A DNA stretch of 64,000 nucleotides from JACCZX01 sp963824935. Lineage in GTDB: Bacteria; Pseudomonadota; Gammaproteobacteria; Burkholderiales; Burkholderiaceae_F. The DNA is taken from the NCBI GenBank assembly GCA_963824935.1, contig CAWGRF010000010.1, positions 310,001 through 374,000 on the forward strand. The letters run 5' to 3'. Below the pieces are notes generated by a model. It saw only the letters and a list, made by a program, of their open reading frames with translations, did not search any database and was not told the origin of the DNA. This document shows positions 9,267 to 16,891 of the stretch, in pieces. How positions within the stretch are numbered: position 1 is the stretch's first letter; every line of letters begins with the position of its first letter. The position numbers and the translations under genes were made by a program.

Positions 9267-9672
9267 ATGAACCAGATCAATACGCTGGTCGAAGACCGCG
9301 CGATCGGCACCGGTGCTTTCGCCCAGAGCACGGTCGTTCCCATCGACAACGAGCCCACGCCCAGCCTGATCGTTGAGCCGCCGCTTCCTGGTCCATTGGC
9401 CCAGGGCGTCGTGTTCATCCCGTACCGGGTAGAGAACTTGCGCATCCTGCCTTTGGGCGGGGCTGCCGCACGGAGCGTGTCTCCACGAGTTGGTCATCTG
9501 CACATCACGGTCGACGACCTGCCTTGGTTTTGGGCGGATTACGGTCAGAGCAACACCATCATCTTGGGGGGAATGCCGCGCGGCGGGCACAAGGTGCGAA
9601 TTGAGTTGGTGGACGCCGAAGGCAACGTCTTTACCGCACAAACGGTGGCGTTCCACTCGCCGGGCAAGGAGG
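9267..9672 (+). CDS. DUF6130-family protein, 3' end fused to foreign sequence
   Basis: A small protein with the DUF6130 pattern: PTPSLIVEPPLPGPLAQGVV, FIPYRVENLRILPL, VGHLHITVDDLPWFWADYG, NTIILGGMPRGGHKVRIELV. Function unknown. AGGAG precedes the ATG at 9267. Recognisable homology stops at about TVAFHSPGKE (about 9672). From there the frame stays open to 10169, but it only reads the antisense strand of msrA, so the long C-terminus is not real protein sequence. The two genes converge and each lacks its own 3' border, which points to a deletion or an assembly join. It follows epoxide hydrolase 3 by 88 bases. Confidence 0.7.
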
Positions 9673-9674
9673 TT

Positions 9675-10046
9675 CCGTCCCGATTGCTCCAGAGCGCGCT
9701 TGGAGGCTTCGGCCAGCCGCTTCTGCTCGTCGTCGTGATAGAAGATGGCGCTGCGATACTGCTCTCCGATGTCGCAGAACTGCCGGTCGCGCGCCAGCGG
9801 ATCGACGTTGTGCCAGAACACATCGAGCAGCTTCTCGTAGCCGATCTTGGACGGATCGTAGGTGACTTGCAGCGACTCGGCGTGTCCGGTGGTTCCCGAC
9901 GAGACCTCTTCATAGGTCGGATTCACCGTGCGGCCTCCGGTGTAGCCGGAGACGGTCGAGATCACGCCATCGAGCTTGTCGTAGGGAGGTTCCATGCACC
10001 AGAAGCATCCCCCGGCGAATGTGGCGATCTTCGTCTTTTCGTTCAT
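9675..10046 (-). pseudogene. msrA: Peptide-methionine (S)-S-oxide reductase MsrA, truncated at the C-terminus
   Basis: The first 124 or so residues are canonical MsrA: IATFAGGCFWCMEPPYDKL with the catalytic Cys of GCFWC, SGYTGGRTVNPTYEEVSSGT, HAESLQVTYDP, DVFWHNVDPLARDRQFCDIG and QYRSAIFYHDDEQKRLAEAS. Homology ends at ALEQSGR and the frame continues to 9249 as meaningless antisense of the DUF6130 gene. The usual last 50-60 residues, with the YHQDY-type segment and recycling cysteines, are missing. The start lies 22 bases after the msrB stop. As drawn it is probably inactive, unless the junction is an assembly error. Confidence 0.8.
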
Positions 10047-10068
10047 GGTGGAGCCACCTCCGTAGACG

Positions 10069-10518
10069 TCACGTTCTCAACGCAGGCAACTCCTCCCCAT
10101 CGGGGACGAACTCCAGTGCGAGACCGTTGTTGCAGTAGCGCTTGCCGGTGGGTGCCGGCCCGTCATTGAAGACGTGACCCTGATGCCCGCCGCATCGGGC
10201 GCAGTGATATTCAGTCCTCGGCAGGATCAGCTTGAAGTCGCGCTTCGTGGCGACACGGCCGGGCAGCGTCTGGAAGAAGCTGGGCCAGCCGGTGCCGCTA
10301 TCGAATTTGCCCTCGGAGCTGAAGAGAGGCAGGAAGCAGGCCGCGCAAATGAAGATGCCGGCCCGCTTCTCGCCATCGAGGGGACTCGAGAACGATCGCT
10401 CCGTGGACGCCTCGAACAGGATCGCGTACCGATCCGCGGGCAGAAGCTTCTTCCACTCCGCCCTGGACTTCTCAAGAGGCTGGAACCCCTCCATCGTCTT
10501 CGCCGTGGCCATGGACAT
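10069..10518 (-). CDS. msrB: Peptide-methionine (R)-S-oxide reductase MsrB
   Basis: A complete 149-residue MsrB, which reduces methionine-R-sulfoxide in proteins. Two CxxC zinc motifs are visible (ICAAC and HCARCGGHQGH), together with SGTGWPSFF and the active-site region RYCNNGLAL, where the family usually has RYCxNS; Cys is kept. It has no signal peptide, so it should act in the cytoplasm. AAAGGAG precedes the start at 10518. It begins 18 bases after the stop of epoxide hydrolase 4 and is followed closely by truncated msrA, which suggests an EH5-EH4-msrB-msrA transcription unit. Coexpression with the hydrolases would link the island to oxidative damage. Confidence 0.93.
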   Translation of the reverse strand: MSMATAKTMEGFQPLEKSRAEWKKLLPADRYAILFEASTERSFSSPLDGEKRAGIFICAACFLPLFSSEGKFDSGTGWPSFFQTLPGRVATKRDFKLILPRTEYHCARCGGHQGHVFNDGPAPTGKRYCNNGLALEFVPDGEELPALRT

Positions 10519-10536
10519 GGATATCTCCTTTAATGA

Positions 10537-11868
10537 TTAGCGGAGCGATCGAAACGCGGCGCGCATTTCCTCAGCGAGAAGCTGAGGCTCCTCCCACGCC
10601 GCGAAGTGGCCGCCCTTGTCGACTTCCTTGAAGTAAATCAAGTTGCGATACGCGCGCCGCGCCCATGTTTCCGGGGCTCGATAGACCTCCTCCGGAAACA
10701 CCGTGATGGCCACTGGCAGCGAGATCTCGGAGGTCTTCTGCGCGGCCGAGAGAAGAACGCTTTGGCCGGCGGTCTCCCAGTACAGCCGCGCCGACGAGGC
10801 GGCAGTGTTCGTCAGCCAGTACAGCGTGACGTCGTCCAGAAAGTCATCTTTGGTAAGCAAGCGCTCGGGCTCGCCGTCGTTGTAGTCATACATAAACGCC
10901 GCGAGTCCCGCTGGAGAGTCCGTCAGCGCTTGGCCTATCACCTGCGGCCGCGTGCCCATCATTTGTGCGTAGGCCCTGCGCTTCTTGTAGAACGCATCGA
11001 GCGAGTCGAACGCCGCGCGTTCCTTGTCGGACAGTCCTGCCGGGGCAGGCCCGCCGCTGTTGAGTACTGCAGCCACATCGGGCGGTATCGTCGCCGGCAA
11101 GTTGATGTGAATGCCGAGCAACCCCGCCGCCGATTGACGCGCCATTGCGCTCGAGATTGGTGAGCCCCAGTCGCCGCCCTGCGCGACGTAGCGGGTGTAG
11201 CCGAGGCGTTTCATCAGCTCTGCCCAGGCTTGCGCGATGCGATCCGGGTTCCAGCCGGTGTTCGTCGGCTTGCCGGAGAAGCCGTAGCCGGGCATCGAAG
11301 GTATGACGACGTCAAAGGCATCCTGCGCACGTCCGCCGTGTGCCGTGGGGTCCGTCAGCGGACCAATGACCTTGAGCTGCTCGGTGACGGACCCCGGCCA
11401 GCCATGCGTAATGATGACTGGCAAGGCATTGGGATGACGCGAGCGGACGTGGATGAAGTGAATGTCGAGCCCGTCGATCGTCGTGATGAACTGCGGCAGC
11501 GCATTGAGCTTCGCCTCCACCTTCCGCCAGTCGTAGTCGGTGCCCCAGTAGCGAACCAGCTCCTGCAGCTTGGCCAACTGCGTGCCCTGTGACCGATCGG
11601 CGACGGTTTCCTTGTCCGGCCAACGCGTCGCGTTGATGCGCCGGCGCAGATCATCGAGCGCGGCTTGCGGCATCTGCACTTTGAAGGGGCGGATGGAGCG
11701 ATCTTCGGCCGCGCGTTGTTTGGAGGATGCGAGGGCGACGGCAAAGCTTTCAGCATCGGCGATGGTCGTGGTCTGCCCGCGGGTGGGCGTCGAGAAAGCG
11801 AAAAGGACGCAGGCGAGCGCCACCACCGTGGCGATGACACGCCTACACCGCGGGTTCTCTAAGGTCAT
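10537..11868 (-). CDS. Secreted epoxide hydrolase, EHN domain, paralogue 4
   Basis: An intact member of the family: DRSIRPFKVQMPQAALDDLR, INATRWPDKETVADRSQGTQ, HGWPGS, GYGFSGKP, AQGGDWGSPI with the nucleophile Asp, and GGHFAAWEEP with the base His, ending AAFRSLR. The start at 11868 gives a clean signal peptide (RRVIATVVALACVLFAF, ending near RGQ). A second candidate, ATG 11907, is in frame, and the bases around it (GATTCACATGAGAACG) resemble the start of the cupin gene (GATTCACATGAAAACG), so the extra 13 codons may be a relic of another gene's leader. A 14-base-pair hairpin lies between this gene and paralogue 5. MsrB follows 18 bases after the stop. Confidence 0.92.
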   Translation of the reverse strand: MTLENPRCRRVIATVVALACVLFAFSTPTRGQTTTIADAESFAVALASSKQRAAEDRSIRPFKVQMPQAALDDLRRRINATRWPDKETVADRSQGTQLAKLQELVRYWGTDYDWRKVEAKLNALPQFITTIDGLDIHFIHVRSRHPNALPVIITHGWPGSVTEQLKVIGPLTDPTAHGGRAQDAFDVVIPSMPGYGFSGKPTNTGWNPDRIAQAWAELMKRLGYTRYVAQGGDWGSPISSAMARQSAAGLLGIHINLPATIPPDVAAVLNSGGPAPAGLSDKERAAFDSLDAFYKKRRAYAQMMGTRPQVIGQALTDSPAGLAAFMYDYNDGEPERLLTKDDFLDDVTLYWLTNTAASSARLYWETAGQSVLLSAAQKTSEISLPVAITVFPEEVYRAPETWARRAYRNLIYFKEVDKGGHFAAWEEPQLLAEEMRAAFRSLR

Positions 11869-11927
11869 GGTCGTTTCCGTCAACGCGATCATTGGCATCG
11901 TTCTCATGTGAATCTCGTGTCCTCTGT

Positions 11928-11962
11928 GCAGCAGACGATGCAACGTACGCATCGTCTGCTGC
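11928..11962. other. Perfect 14-bp hairpin between epoxide hydrolases 5 and 4
   Basis: GCAGCAGACGATGC (11928-11941) and GCATCGTCTGCTGC (11949-11962) are exact reverse complements around a 7-base loop. The hairpin lies 11 bases beyond the stop of paralogue 5 on the minus strand. No T-run follows in that direction, so it may be an attenuator or an RNA-stabilising structure rather than a full intrinsic terminator. Confidence 0.7.
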
Positions 11963-11973
11963 GTGGTTCTCCG

Positions 11974-13223
11974 CTACCGCAACGACTTGAACGCGGCTCG
12001 CAACTCTTGACGCGAAGAGCTCCGGTTCTTCCCATGCCGCGAAGTGTCCGCCGCGGTCGACTTCGTTGAAGTAGGCGAGGCCGGGGTAGACCGCCTCGAC
12101 CCAGCTGCGCGGGGACGCCCAGATCTCGCCAGGGAACGTCGTGAAGCCGACCGGAACCTTGACCGGCGGAGGAGGCTGGCCGGACGCAAGCGCTGCGGCC
12201 AGCGCCCGTCCGTCCTCCCAGTACGACCGCGCCGCCGACGCTGCGGTGCCGGTCAGCCAGTACAGCGTGATGTTGTCGACGATGGTGTCCCGGGTGAGAT
12301 TGCCCACGGGCTCGCCGTCGACGAACGCGCGGGAGATCTTGTAGTAGCTGTCCGTGTCGTGGTCGAGCAACCAGGCAGCCAGCGCGACGGGTGAATCCAG
12401 CAGGGCATAGCCGATCGTCTGCGGCCGCGTTGCCATCTCGAGGAAGTAGGCGAAGCCGTCCTCCTTGAACGTCGCGACCGCCTTGGCCGCTGCGCGTTCC
12501 TGTTCGGATTTCCTGGGCAGGTGATCGCCGATCGCGAGCACCGCCGTGAGCAGGTTCAGGTGGTAGCCGACCAAACCCTCGACCGCTTGGCGGCCCATCA
12601 GGTCCGTCACGAGGGCACCCACATCGCCGCCCTGGGCGACGTAGCGCGTGTAGCCGAGGCGGTTCATCAGCTCCGCCCACGCGCGTCCGGTGCGGGCGGC
12701 GTCCCAACCGAGCTCGGTCGGCTCGCTTGAGAACCCATACCCGGGCAGGGACGGCAGCACGAGGTGGAATGCGTCGCCGGGGGTGCCACCGTGCGCGGTC
12801 GGGTCGGTCAGCGGGACCGACGGTCTCGAGCAGCTCGATGACCGAGCCGGGCCAGCCATGCGTCATGATCAGCGGCATCGCGTTCTCATGCCGCGATCTG
12901 ACGTGGATGAAGTGGATATCCACCCCGTCGATCTCGGTCGTGAACTGCGGCAGCGCGTTCAGTCGTGCCTCGCACTTGCGCCAGTCGTACTCGGTCGTCC
13001 AGTAGAGGGCGAGCTCCCGCAGCGTCGCCAGCTGCACGCCCTGCGACCGATCCTCGACGAGCTCCTTGGTAGGCCAGCGCGTGGCAGCAATGCGCATGCG
13101 AAGCTCATCAAGCTCGGTTTGGGGTGCATTGAACGTGAAAGGCCGAATCGGGTGATCTTTGGCCGCCTGGCGAGCCGAGGATGCATCGGCTACGACGGTG
13201 CTTTCGGTATCGAGAGTGGTCAT
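11974..13223 (-). CDS. Epoxide hydrolase, EHN domain, paralogue 5 (two frameshifts)
   Basis: Three frames must be joined. The first covers DHPIRPFTFNAPQTELDELR to HGWPGSVIELLETVG. An extra base in a GGG run at 12813-12815 then moves it to a second frame with GYGFSSEP, AQGGDVGALV and GGHFAAWEEPELFA. A second shift near 12011-12014 leads to RQELRAAFKSLR and a stop at 11974-11976. The nucleophile motif is GGDVG, where the paralogues have GGDWG. ATG 13223 has GGAGA upstream and lacks a signal peptide, but the bases just before it still resemble the end of paralogue 2's signal sequence (AACTACGGAGAGACC), so the leader may have been lost through a further indel. Copy C of the shared element lies about 235 bases upstream. 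Confidence 0.82.
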
Positions 13224-13429
13224 GGTCTCTCCGTAGTTGGAAGAGCAAGAGGCAAAAATCCGGGCGCAAGCGTCGCAAGAAAGCCGCGCAGCGCTAGTGT
13301 CCGACGCTGCTGCGGTGTCGCTCGTTCGTCTTGCGAAAACAAGAGCCGGTACATCGCGGTTCGTTATCTGTGAAAGTCAGGTGTCATGCGAGCTTGATTC
13401 GATTTGATCGATCCGCGCAGCGCTGACAC

Positions 13430-13488
13430 GATCACACCAGACATCCGTCGTCCGGTCGATTGGACAAAGGTGTTGCCCGATACAACAC
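13430..13488 (-). promoter_or_regulatory. Shared regulatory element, copy C (upstream of epoxide hydrolase 5)
   Basis: GATCACACCAGAC at 13430-13442, ATTGGAC at 13459, then GGTGTTGCCCGATAC and AACACC. In this copy GGTGTTG and CAACACC form a perfect 7-base inverted repeat. Together with TTCGATTTGATCGA just to the left, the region is close to copy A, so promoter and gene were probably duplicated together. The 298 bases between 13223 and 13522 hold no gene. Confidence 0.5.
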
Positions 13489-13521
13489 CCAGGTCGTGCA
13501 CCCGGGCGACGAGATCGGATC

Positions 13522-15045
13522 TCATGCGATCTTCTCCGGAGCCACGATCCGTTCGACGGCCGTGTCCAACTGATGCTGGGCACGGACCAGCCGAGCGCGG
13601 GCTTCTGCCACCCAGCGGCGGTCGGCCTCGCGTTCGGAATGGGCATGGGCAAGCAGACGGGTCACCTGCTGCGGTGCCACGCTGCCATCGGTGACGCGGG
13701 TCTCGACGAACCGGCGCGGGTCAAGCGCATCGTGTACGGCCTGGTCGCCGAGCTTGAGTTCAAGGCCCGTCGTTTCTAGAGCCGCCTCGTCCAGCAGCGC
13801 GCTGGTCAGCTCGTTTGGACCAATGCCCATCGCCAGCGCGTTCCGCACCACACGGGCCACGATGTGATGCGCTTGGCGGAACGACAGACCGCGCTCGCGC
13901 ACGATCACATCAGCCAGGTTGCTGGACGTGCACCAGCTGCCGTCGAGCGAGGCGGCCATACGGTCTTCGTGCACGATGAGCGTCTCGATCACGCCGGTGA
14001 AGAGATCCAGCATCCCCTCCGTAGTGGTCAGCGCCTCGTCGATCAACGGCAAGTCCCGCACGGCCTGATCGCCCGTCCCCTCGGCGCGGAAGGTGGCGAG
14101 GGCCGTGGCCAGCCAGGTCACTGCCGAGCCAGCTGCCTTCTTGATGGTCTCCAGGCCTGCAGGGTTCTTCTTCTGGGGAAAGATGCTGCTGGTGCTGCAG
14201 TAGCTGTCGTCGCTTTCGACCAGCCCGAACTCCGTGCTGGACCACACATGCAGATCGGTCGCCAGGTCGTTGAGGTCGGCCATCACGAAGGCCAGCGCGG
14301 CGATGGCTTCGGCCGCGTAGTAGGCCTCGCGGCCGAGCTTGGAGTTCTCCACCAGGCCATCGAAGCCGAGCAATTCCGTGGTGCGTGCGCGGTTCAACGG
14401 CCAGGACGTGCCGGCCAAGCCCACCGCGCCCAGCGGGTTGCGATTCACGCGGGCCCAGACCTCGGTCAGGCGCTGGAAGCTGTCGTGCAGGCGCGAACTG
14501 AAGCTCAGCAGGTAGTGACCGAAGACCCAGGGCTGCGCGTGCTGCATGTGGGTGTAGCCGGGCATGATGGTGCGGGCATGGCGCCGCGCCTGTTCGGCGA
14601 TGGCGTCCTGCAGGTCGTTGAGCCGATCCATCACGTTCAAGATGCGATTGCGCTTGTAGAGCCGCCGGACCGTGGCACCCTGGTCGATGCGGCTGCGGCC
14701 GGTGTGCATCTGGCCGCCCACGTCTTCGCCTACCGCTGCGAAGAGATAGGACTCCACCTGCAGCAGGAAGCTGCCCTTGCGCACATCGGTCGGAAAGTCC
14801 GCGGGCTTCAAGCGGCGGATGGCAAGCAGTTGCTCCAAGATGGCGCGGCCAACCGCGGCCGAGATGATGTTTTCCTCGACCAGCATGGCGGTGTGAGCCA
14901 GGTCGACGGCGACGAATTCATAGAACTGCTTCTTCTCGCGCTCGAGGGCGGGCAGGTCGTGGTACTTGAGCAATCGCGGAGCCGGTGGCGCGCTTAGCCT
15001 GGCGTCCGTGAGCAATATTTCTTGTGAGGTGGTGGCCGTTTGCAT
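13522..15045 (-). CDS. Argininosuccinate lyase-like enzyme (fumarase/aspartase superfamily)
   Basis: A 507-residue protein with the superfamily signature SSIFPQKKNPAGLE, in which the lysines are expected, and other argininosuccinate-lyase features: HTGRSRIDQGA near residue 115 and GYTHMQHAQPWVFGHYLL near 162. Members of this superfamily split off fumarate or a related acid by beta-elimination. It is longer than typical ArgH (about 460 residues), lies outside any arginine gene cluster and is divergent from a LysR regulator. A catabolic C-N lyase acting on an argininosuccinate-like or aminopolycarboxylate substrate is therefore more plausible than arginine synthesis; this is inference. The frame is intact. 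No strong ribosome-binding site was seen before ATG 15045. Confidence 0.85.
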   Translation of the reverse strand: MQTATTSQEILLTDARLSAPPAPRLLKYHDLPALEREKKQFYEFVAVDLAHTAMLVEENIISAAVGRAILEQLLAIRRLKPADFPTDVRKGSFLLQVESYLFAAVGEDVGGQMHTGRSRIDQGATVRRLYKRNRILNVMDRLNDLQDAIAEQARRHARTIMPGYTHMQHAQPWVFGHYLLSFSSRLHDSFQRLTEVWARVNRNPLGAVGLAGTSWPLNRARTTELLGFDGLVENSKLGREAYYAAEAIAALAFVMADLNDLATDLHVWSSTEFGLVESDDSYCSTSSIFPQKKNPAGLETIKKAAGSAVTWLATALATFRAEGTGDQAVRDLPLIDEALTTTEGMLDLFTGVIETLIVHEDRMAASLDGSWCTSSNLADVIVRERGLSFRQAHHIVARVVRNALAMGIGPNELTSALLDEAALETTGLELKLGDQAVHDALDPRRFVETRVTDGSVAPQQVTRLLAHAHSEREADRRWVAEARARLVRAQHQLDTAVERIVAPEKIA

Positions 15046-15102
15046 GGCTCAATGATGAGATCCACTTGGCCCGTTACACAACCCCAGACCGAGTTGGACG
15101 CG

Positions 15103-15119
15103 CATAAGAAAATGTTATG
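15103..15119. promoter_or_regulatory. Probable LysR operator (T-N11-A dyad)
   Basis: CATAA and TTATG flank GAAAATG, giving a perfect 5-base dyad that contains T-N11-A, the classical LysR recognition pattern. It lies in the 121-base gap between the lyase-like gene and the divergent lysR gene, 58 bases from the former and 48 from the latter. Confidence 0.65.
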
Positions 15120-15166
15120 TGCCAGCATGTGGCGAGTCGCGTCACGCTCCTTGCCTTGGTGCAACC

Positions 15167-16093
15167 ATGGAACTTAATCCCCGACAGCTCGAAGCCTTCC
15201 GCAGCGTCATGGTGACCGGCAGCATGACCATCGGCGCGGAGTTCCTGAACATCAGTCAGCCTGCGGTGAGCCGACTGATCAAGGATTTGGAAAAGACTCT
15301 GGGCATCCGGCTGTTTCGGCGTGAAGGCAACCGCCTCATCCCCGGCGCGGAAGCACAGCGACTCTTTCGAGAGGTGGATCGCTTCTATCGGGGGATGGAG
15401 CAGGTCGAACGGGTTGCGCAGGACCTGAAGTCCGCGCGGATCGGCACGTTGCGCATCGCCTCCATGCACACGCTGGGACTAAGCATCCTGACTGAGGGTA
15501 TTCGGCGGTTCTCGCTGGCCCGGCCGGGCTTGGAAATCTCGTTGGACGTTCGCAATTCGCTCGGTGTCCTCGAACTCACCGCCGCCCATCAGGTCGACAT
15601 CGGATTCATACAGATGATGGGTAGCGAATACGCAGGAGTGGACGTGTACCCGCTCACCAGCGTAGCTGCCATGTGTGTCCTTCCACGCGGCCATCCACTG
15701 GCGCGCAGGAAGACCGTGCGATTCACTGATCTGAAGGGCGAGCCGCTGATCTCACTGAGCCGCAACAGCCCGATGCGCATGAGGCTGGAGATGGCACTGG
15801 AAGCCGCCGGAGTGACGTGCCGACGTTCAGTGGAGACAACGCTTGCCCACGTGGCGTGCAACCTAGTCGCTGGTGGTTTGGGTATCACCGTGGTTGACCC
15901 GTTCACCGCCTACAACAACCTGCGCAACCCGAAGATTGTCTGCCGTCCTCTGGTGCCGACTGTCCCGTTCGAGTATTCGATGGTGCTGCCGGCCCATCAG
16001 CCACGATCGAAGGTGCTCGATGACTTCATCCGCGTGATAAAGGAACTGCTCAACGCTGATTCGGCACCCAAAAAGGTTCCTGGGGCGTCCTGA
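15167..16093 (+). CDS. LysR-family transcriptional regulator
   Basis: A 308-residue LysR protein. The N-terminal winged helix reads ELNPRQLEAFRSVMVTGSMT, then FLNISQPAVSRLIKDLEKTL and LFRREGNRLIPG. The substrate-binding domain begins near residue 90 (GTLRIASMHTLGLSILTEGI) and includes CVLPRGHPLA. ATG 15167 was preferred to the in-frame start at 15119, because the protein then begins directly with the DNA-binding domain and the longer form would overlap the proposed operator. It is divergent from the lyase-like gene, the usual arrangement for a LysR protein controlling its neighbour, with the inducer probably the lyase substrate or product. The frame is intact. Confidence 0.93.
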   Translation: MELNPRQLEAFRSVMVTGSMTIGAEFLNISQPAVSRLIKDLEKTLGIRLFRREGNRLIPGAEAQRLFREVDRFYRGMEQVERVAQDLKSARIGTLRIASMHTLGLSILTEGIRRFSLARPGLEISLDVRNSLGVLELTAAHQVDIGFIQMMGSEYAGVDVYPLTSVAAMCVLPRGHPLARRKTVRFTDLKGEPLISLSRNSPMRMRLEMALEAAGVTCRRSVETTLAHVACNLVAGGLGITVVDPFTAYNNLRNPKIVCRPLVPTVPFEYSMVLPAHQPRSKVLDDFIRVIKELLNADSAPKKVPGAS

Positions 16094-16191
16094 TATTCGG
16101 ATCTGCGTCGCGATCAGCTGGACGTGAACGCGTAAACGTGCCGGCGCGATTTTGATACCAACTGATCGTTCGATGCAGAGTCGTTGCTGCC

Positions 16192-16683
16192 CTACGCACG
16201 CACTTTTTTGATCGCCTTCCGAACTGGCTTCGCCGCCGGCGCCGCCGCACGTGTGCGCGGTGCGGGGACCACCAGATCGATCACCGGCACGCGATCGAAG
16301 AACAGTGCTGCTTCCGTTAGAAACGCTGAGCGGGTTTTGTGCCGGCGCTGTGCCGCCTGGTCGATCGCATGCAGCACACGCCTCGGTATCGTCACGTTCA
16401 CGCGTTCGACCGCGTTATCGAGCGCTTCGGCAGGCACATCGATGAAGGCCCAGACGAAGTCCTTGAGATCAGGATCCGCCACGAGCTTATCGACCTGGCT
16501 CGGCGCCGGCACTTGCTCGCCCGCGTCAAGCAGACCTTCGACGTGCAGCTCGATCGCCTCGCGCGCGTTGACAAGCGCTTCCTCGAACGTATCGCCGGCC
16601 GAGAAGCAACCCGGCAGATCCGGTACTACAACTCCAAAAGCGTGCTTAGCGTCGCCGCGTTCAACTGCTACTGGATACAACAT
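16192..16683 (-). CDS. hicB: HicB-family antitoxin with C-terminal DNA-binding helix
   Basis: The N-terminal domain is a HicB fold: YPVAVERGDAKHAFGVVVPD, LPGCFSAGDTFEEALVNARE, AIELHVEGLLDAGEQVPAPS, which mimics RNase H and neutralises HicA. Residues 95-135 (NVTIPRRVLHAIDQAAQRRH, KTRSAFLTEAALFF) form a ribbon-helix-helix DNA-binding domain, and the tail is basic and Ala/Pro-rich (KPVRKAIKKVRA). At 163 residues it belongs to the longer HicB group. It lies 34 bases downstream of hicA on the same strand. The antitoxin, alone or with the toxin, is expected to bind the two dyads upstream of hicA. Confidence 0.92.
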   Translation of the reverse strand: MLYPVAVERGDAKHAFGVVVPDLPGCFSAGDTFEEALVNAREAIELHVEGLLDAGEQVPAPSQVDKLVADPDLKDFVWAFIDVPAEALDNAVERVNVTIPRRVLHAIDQAAQRRHKTRSAFLTEAALFFDRVPVIDLVVPAPRTRAAAPAAKPVRKAIKKVRA

Positions 16684-16717
16684 ACTGCTCCTCCGTGTCT
16701 TGCGGTTGCCGCCGCGC

Positions 16718-16891
16718 TTAAAGTCCCGCCTGTTTCCGAATCGCCTTCACTAAGCCAACACCCAAGTCCTTCTTCGGGTGCGGCACCGTCACCGTGCGAC
16801 CATCCTTTGTATATTGCCGGTGACTGCTGCGCGTCCGTGTAAGAACCCAGCCGGCTCTCTCAAGTAGCCTGCACAGGTCGGCGCTCTTCAT
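16718..16891 (-). CDS. hicA: HicA-family mRNA interferase toxin
   Basis: A 57-residue HicA: MKSADLCRLLERAGWVLTRT, SSHRQYTKDGRTVTVPHPKK and GLVKAIRKQAGL, a double-stranded-RNA-binding-like fold. The His of SSHRQY is the expected catalytic residue for cleaving translated mRNA. The protein starts at ATG 16891, or at an in-frame ATG four codons upstream at 16903. No Shine-Dalgarno sequence precedes either, since the space is filled by a palindrome; translation may be weak or leaderless. Toxin first, antitoxin second is the usual hicAB order. Confidence 0.92.
   Translation of the reverse strand: MKSADLCRLLERAGWVLTRTRSSHRQYTKDGRTVTVPHPKKDLGVGLVKAIRKQAGL

Noticed and set aside
9680..10169. C-terminal extension of the DUF6130 frame
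   Set aside because: It is the antisense of msrA and shows no homology of its own.
1..13223. Idea that the hydrolase island is a mobile element
   Set aside because: No transposase, integrase, att-like repeat or tRNA gene was seen at either side.
13864..14997. 377-residue plus-strand frame
   Set aside because: It is the complement of the lyase-like gene; sequence is rich in Gly/His/Arg with no recognisable domain.
16140..16175. GATACCAACTGATC near hicB as another copy of the shared element
   Set aside because: Only one half-site matches; the TTGGAC block and second half are missing.
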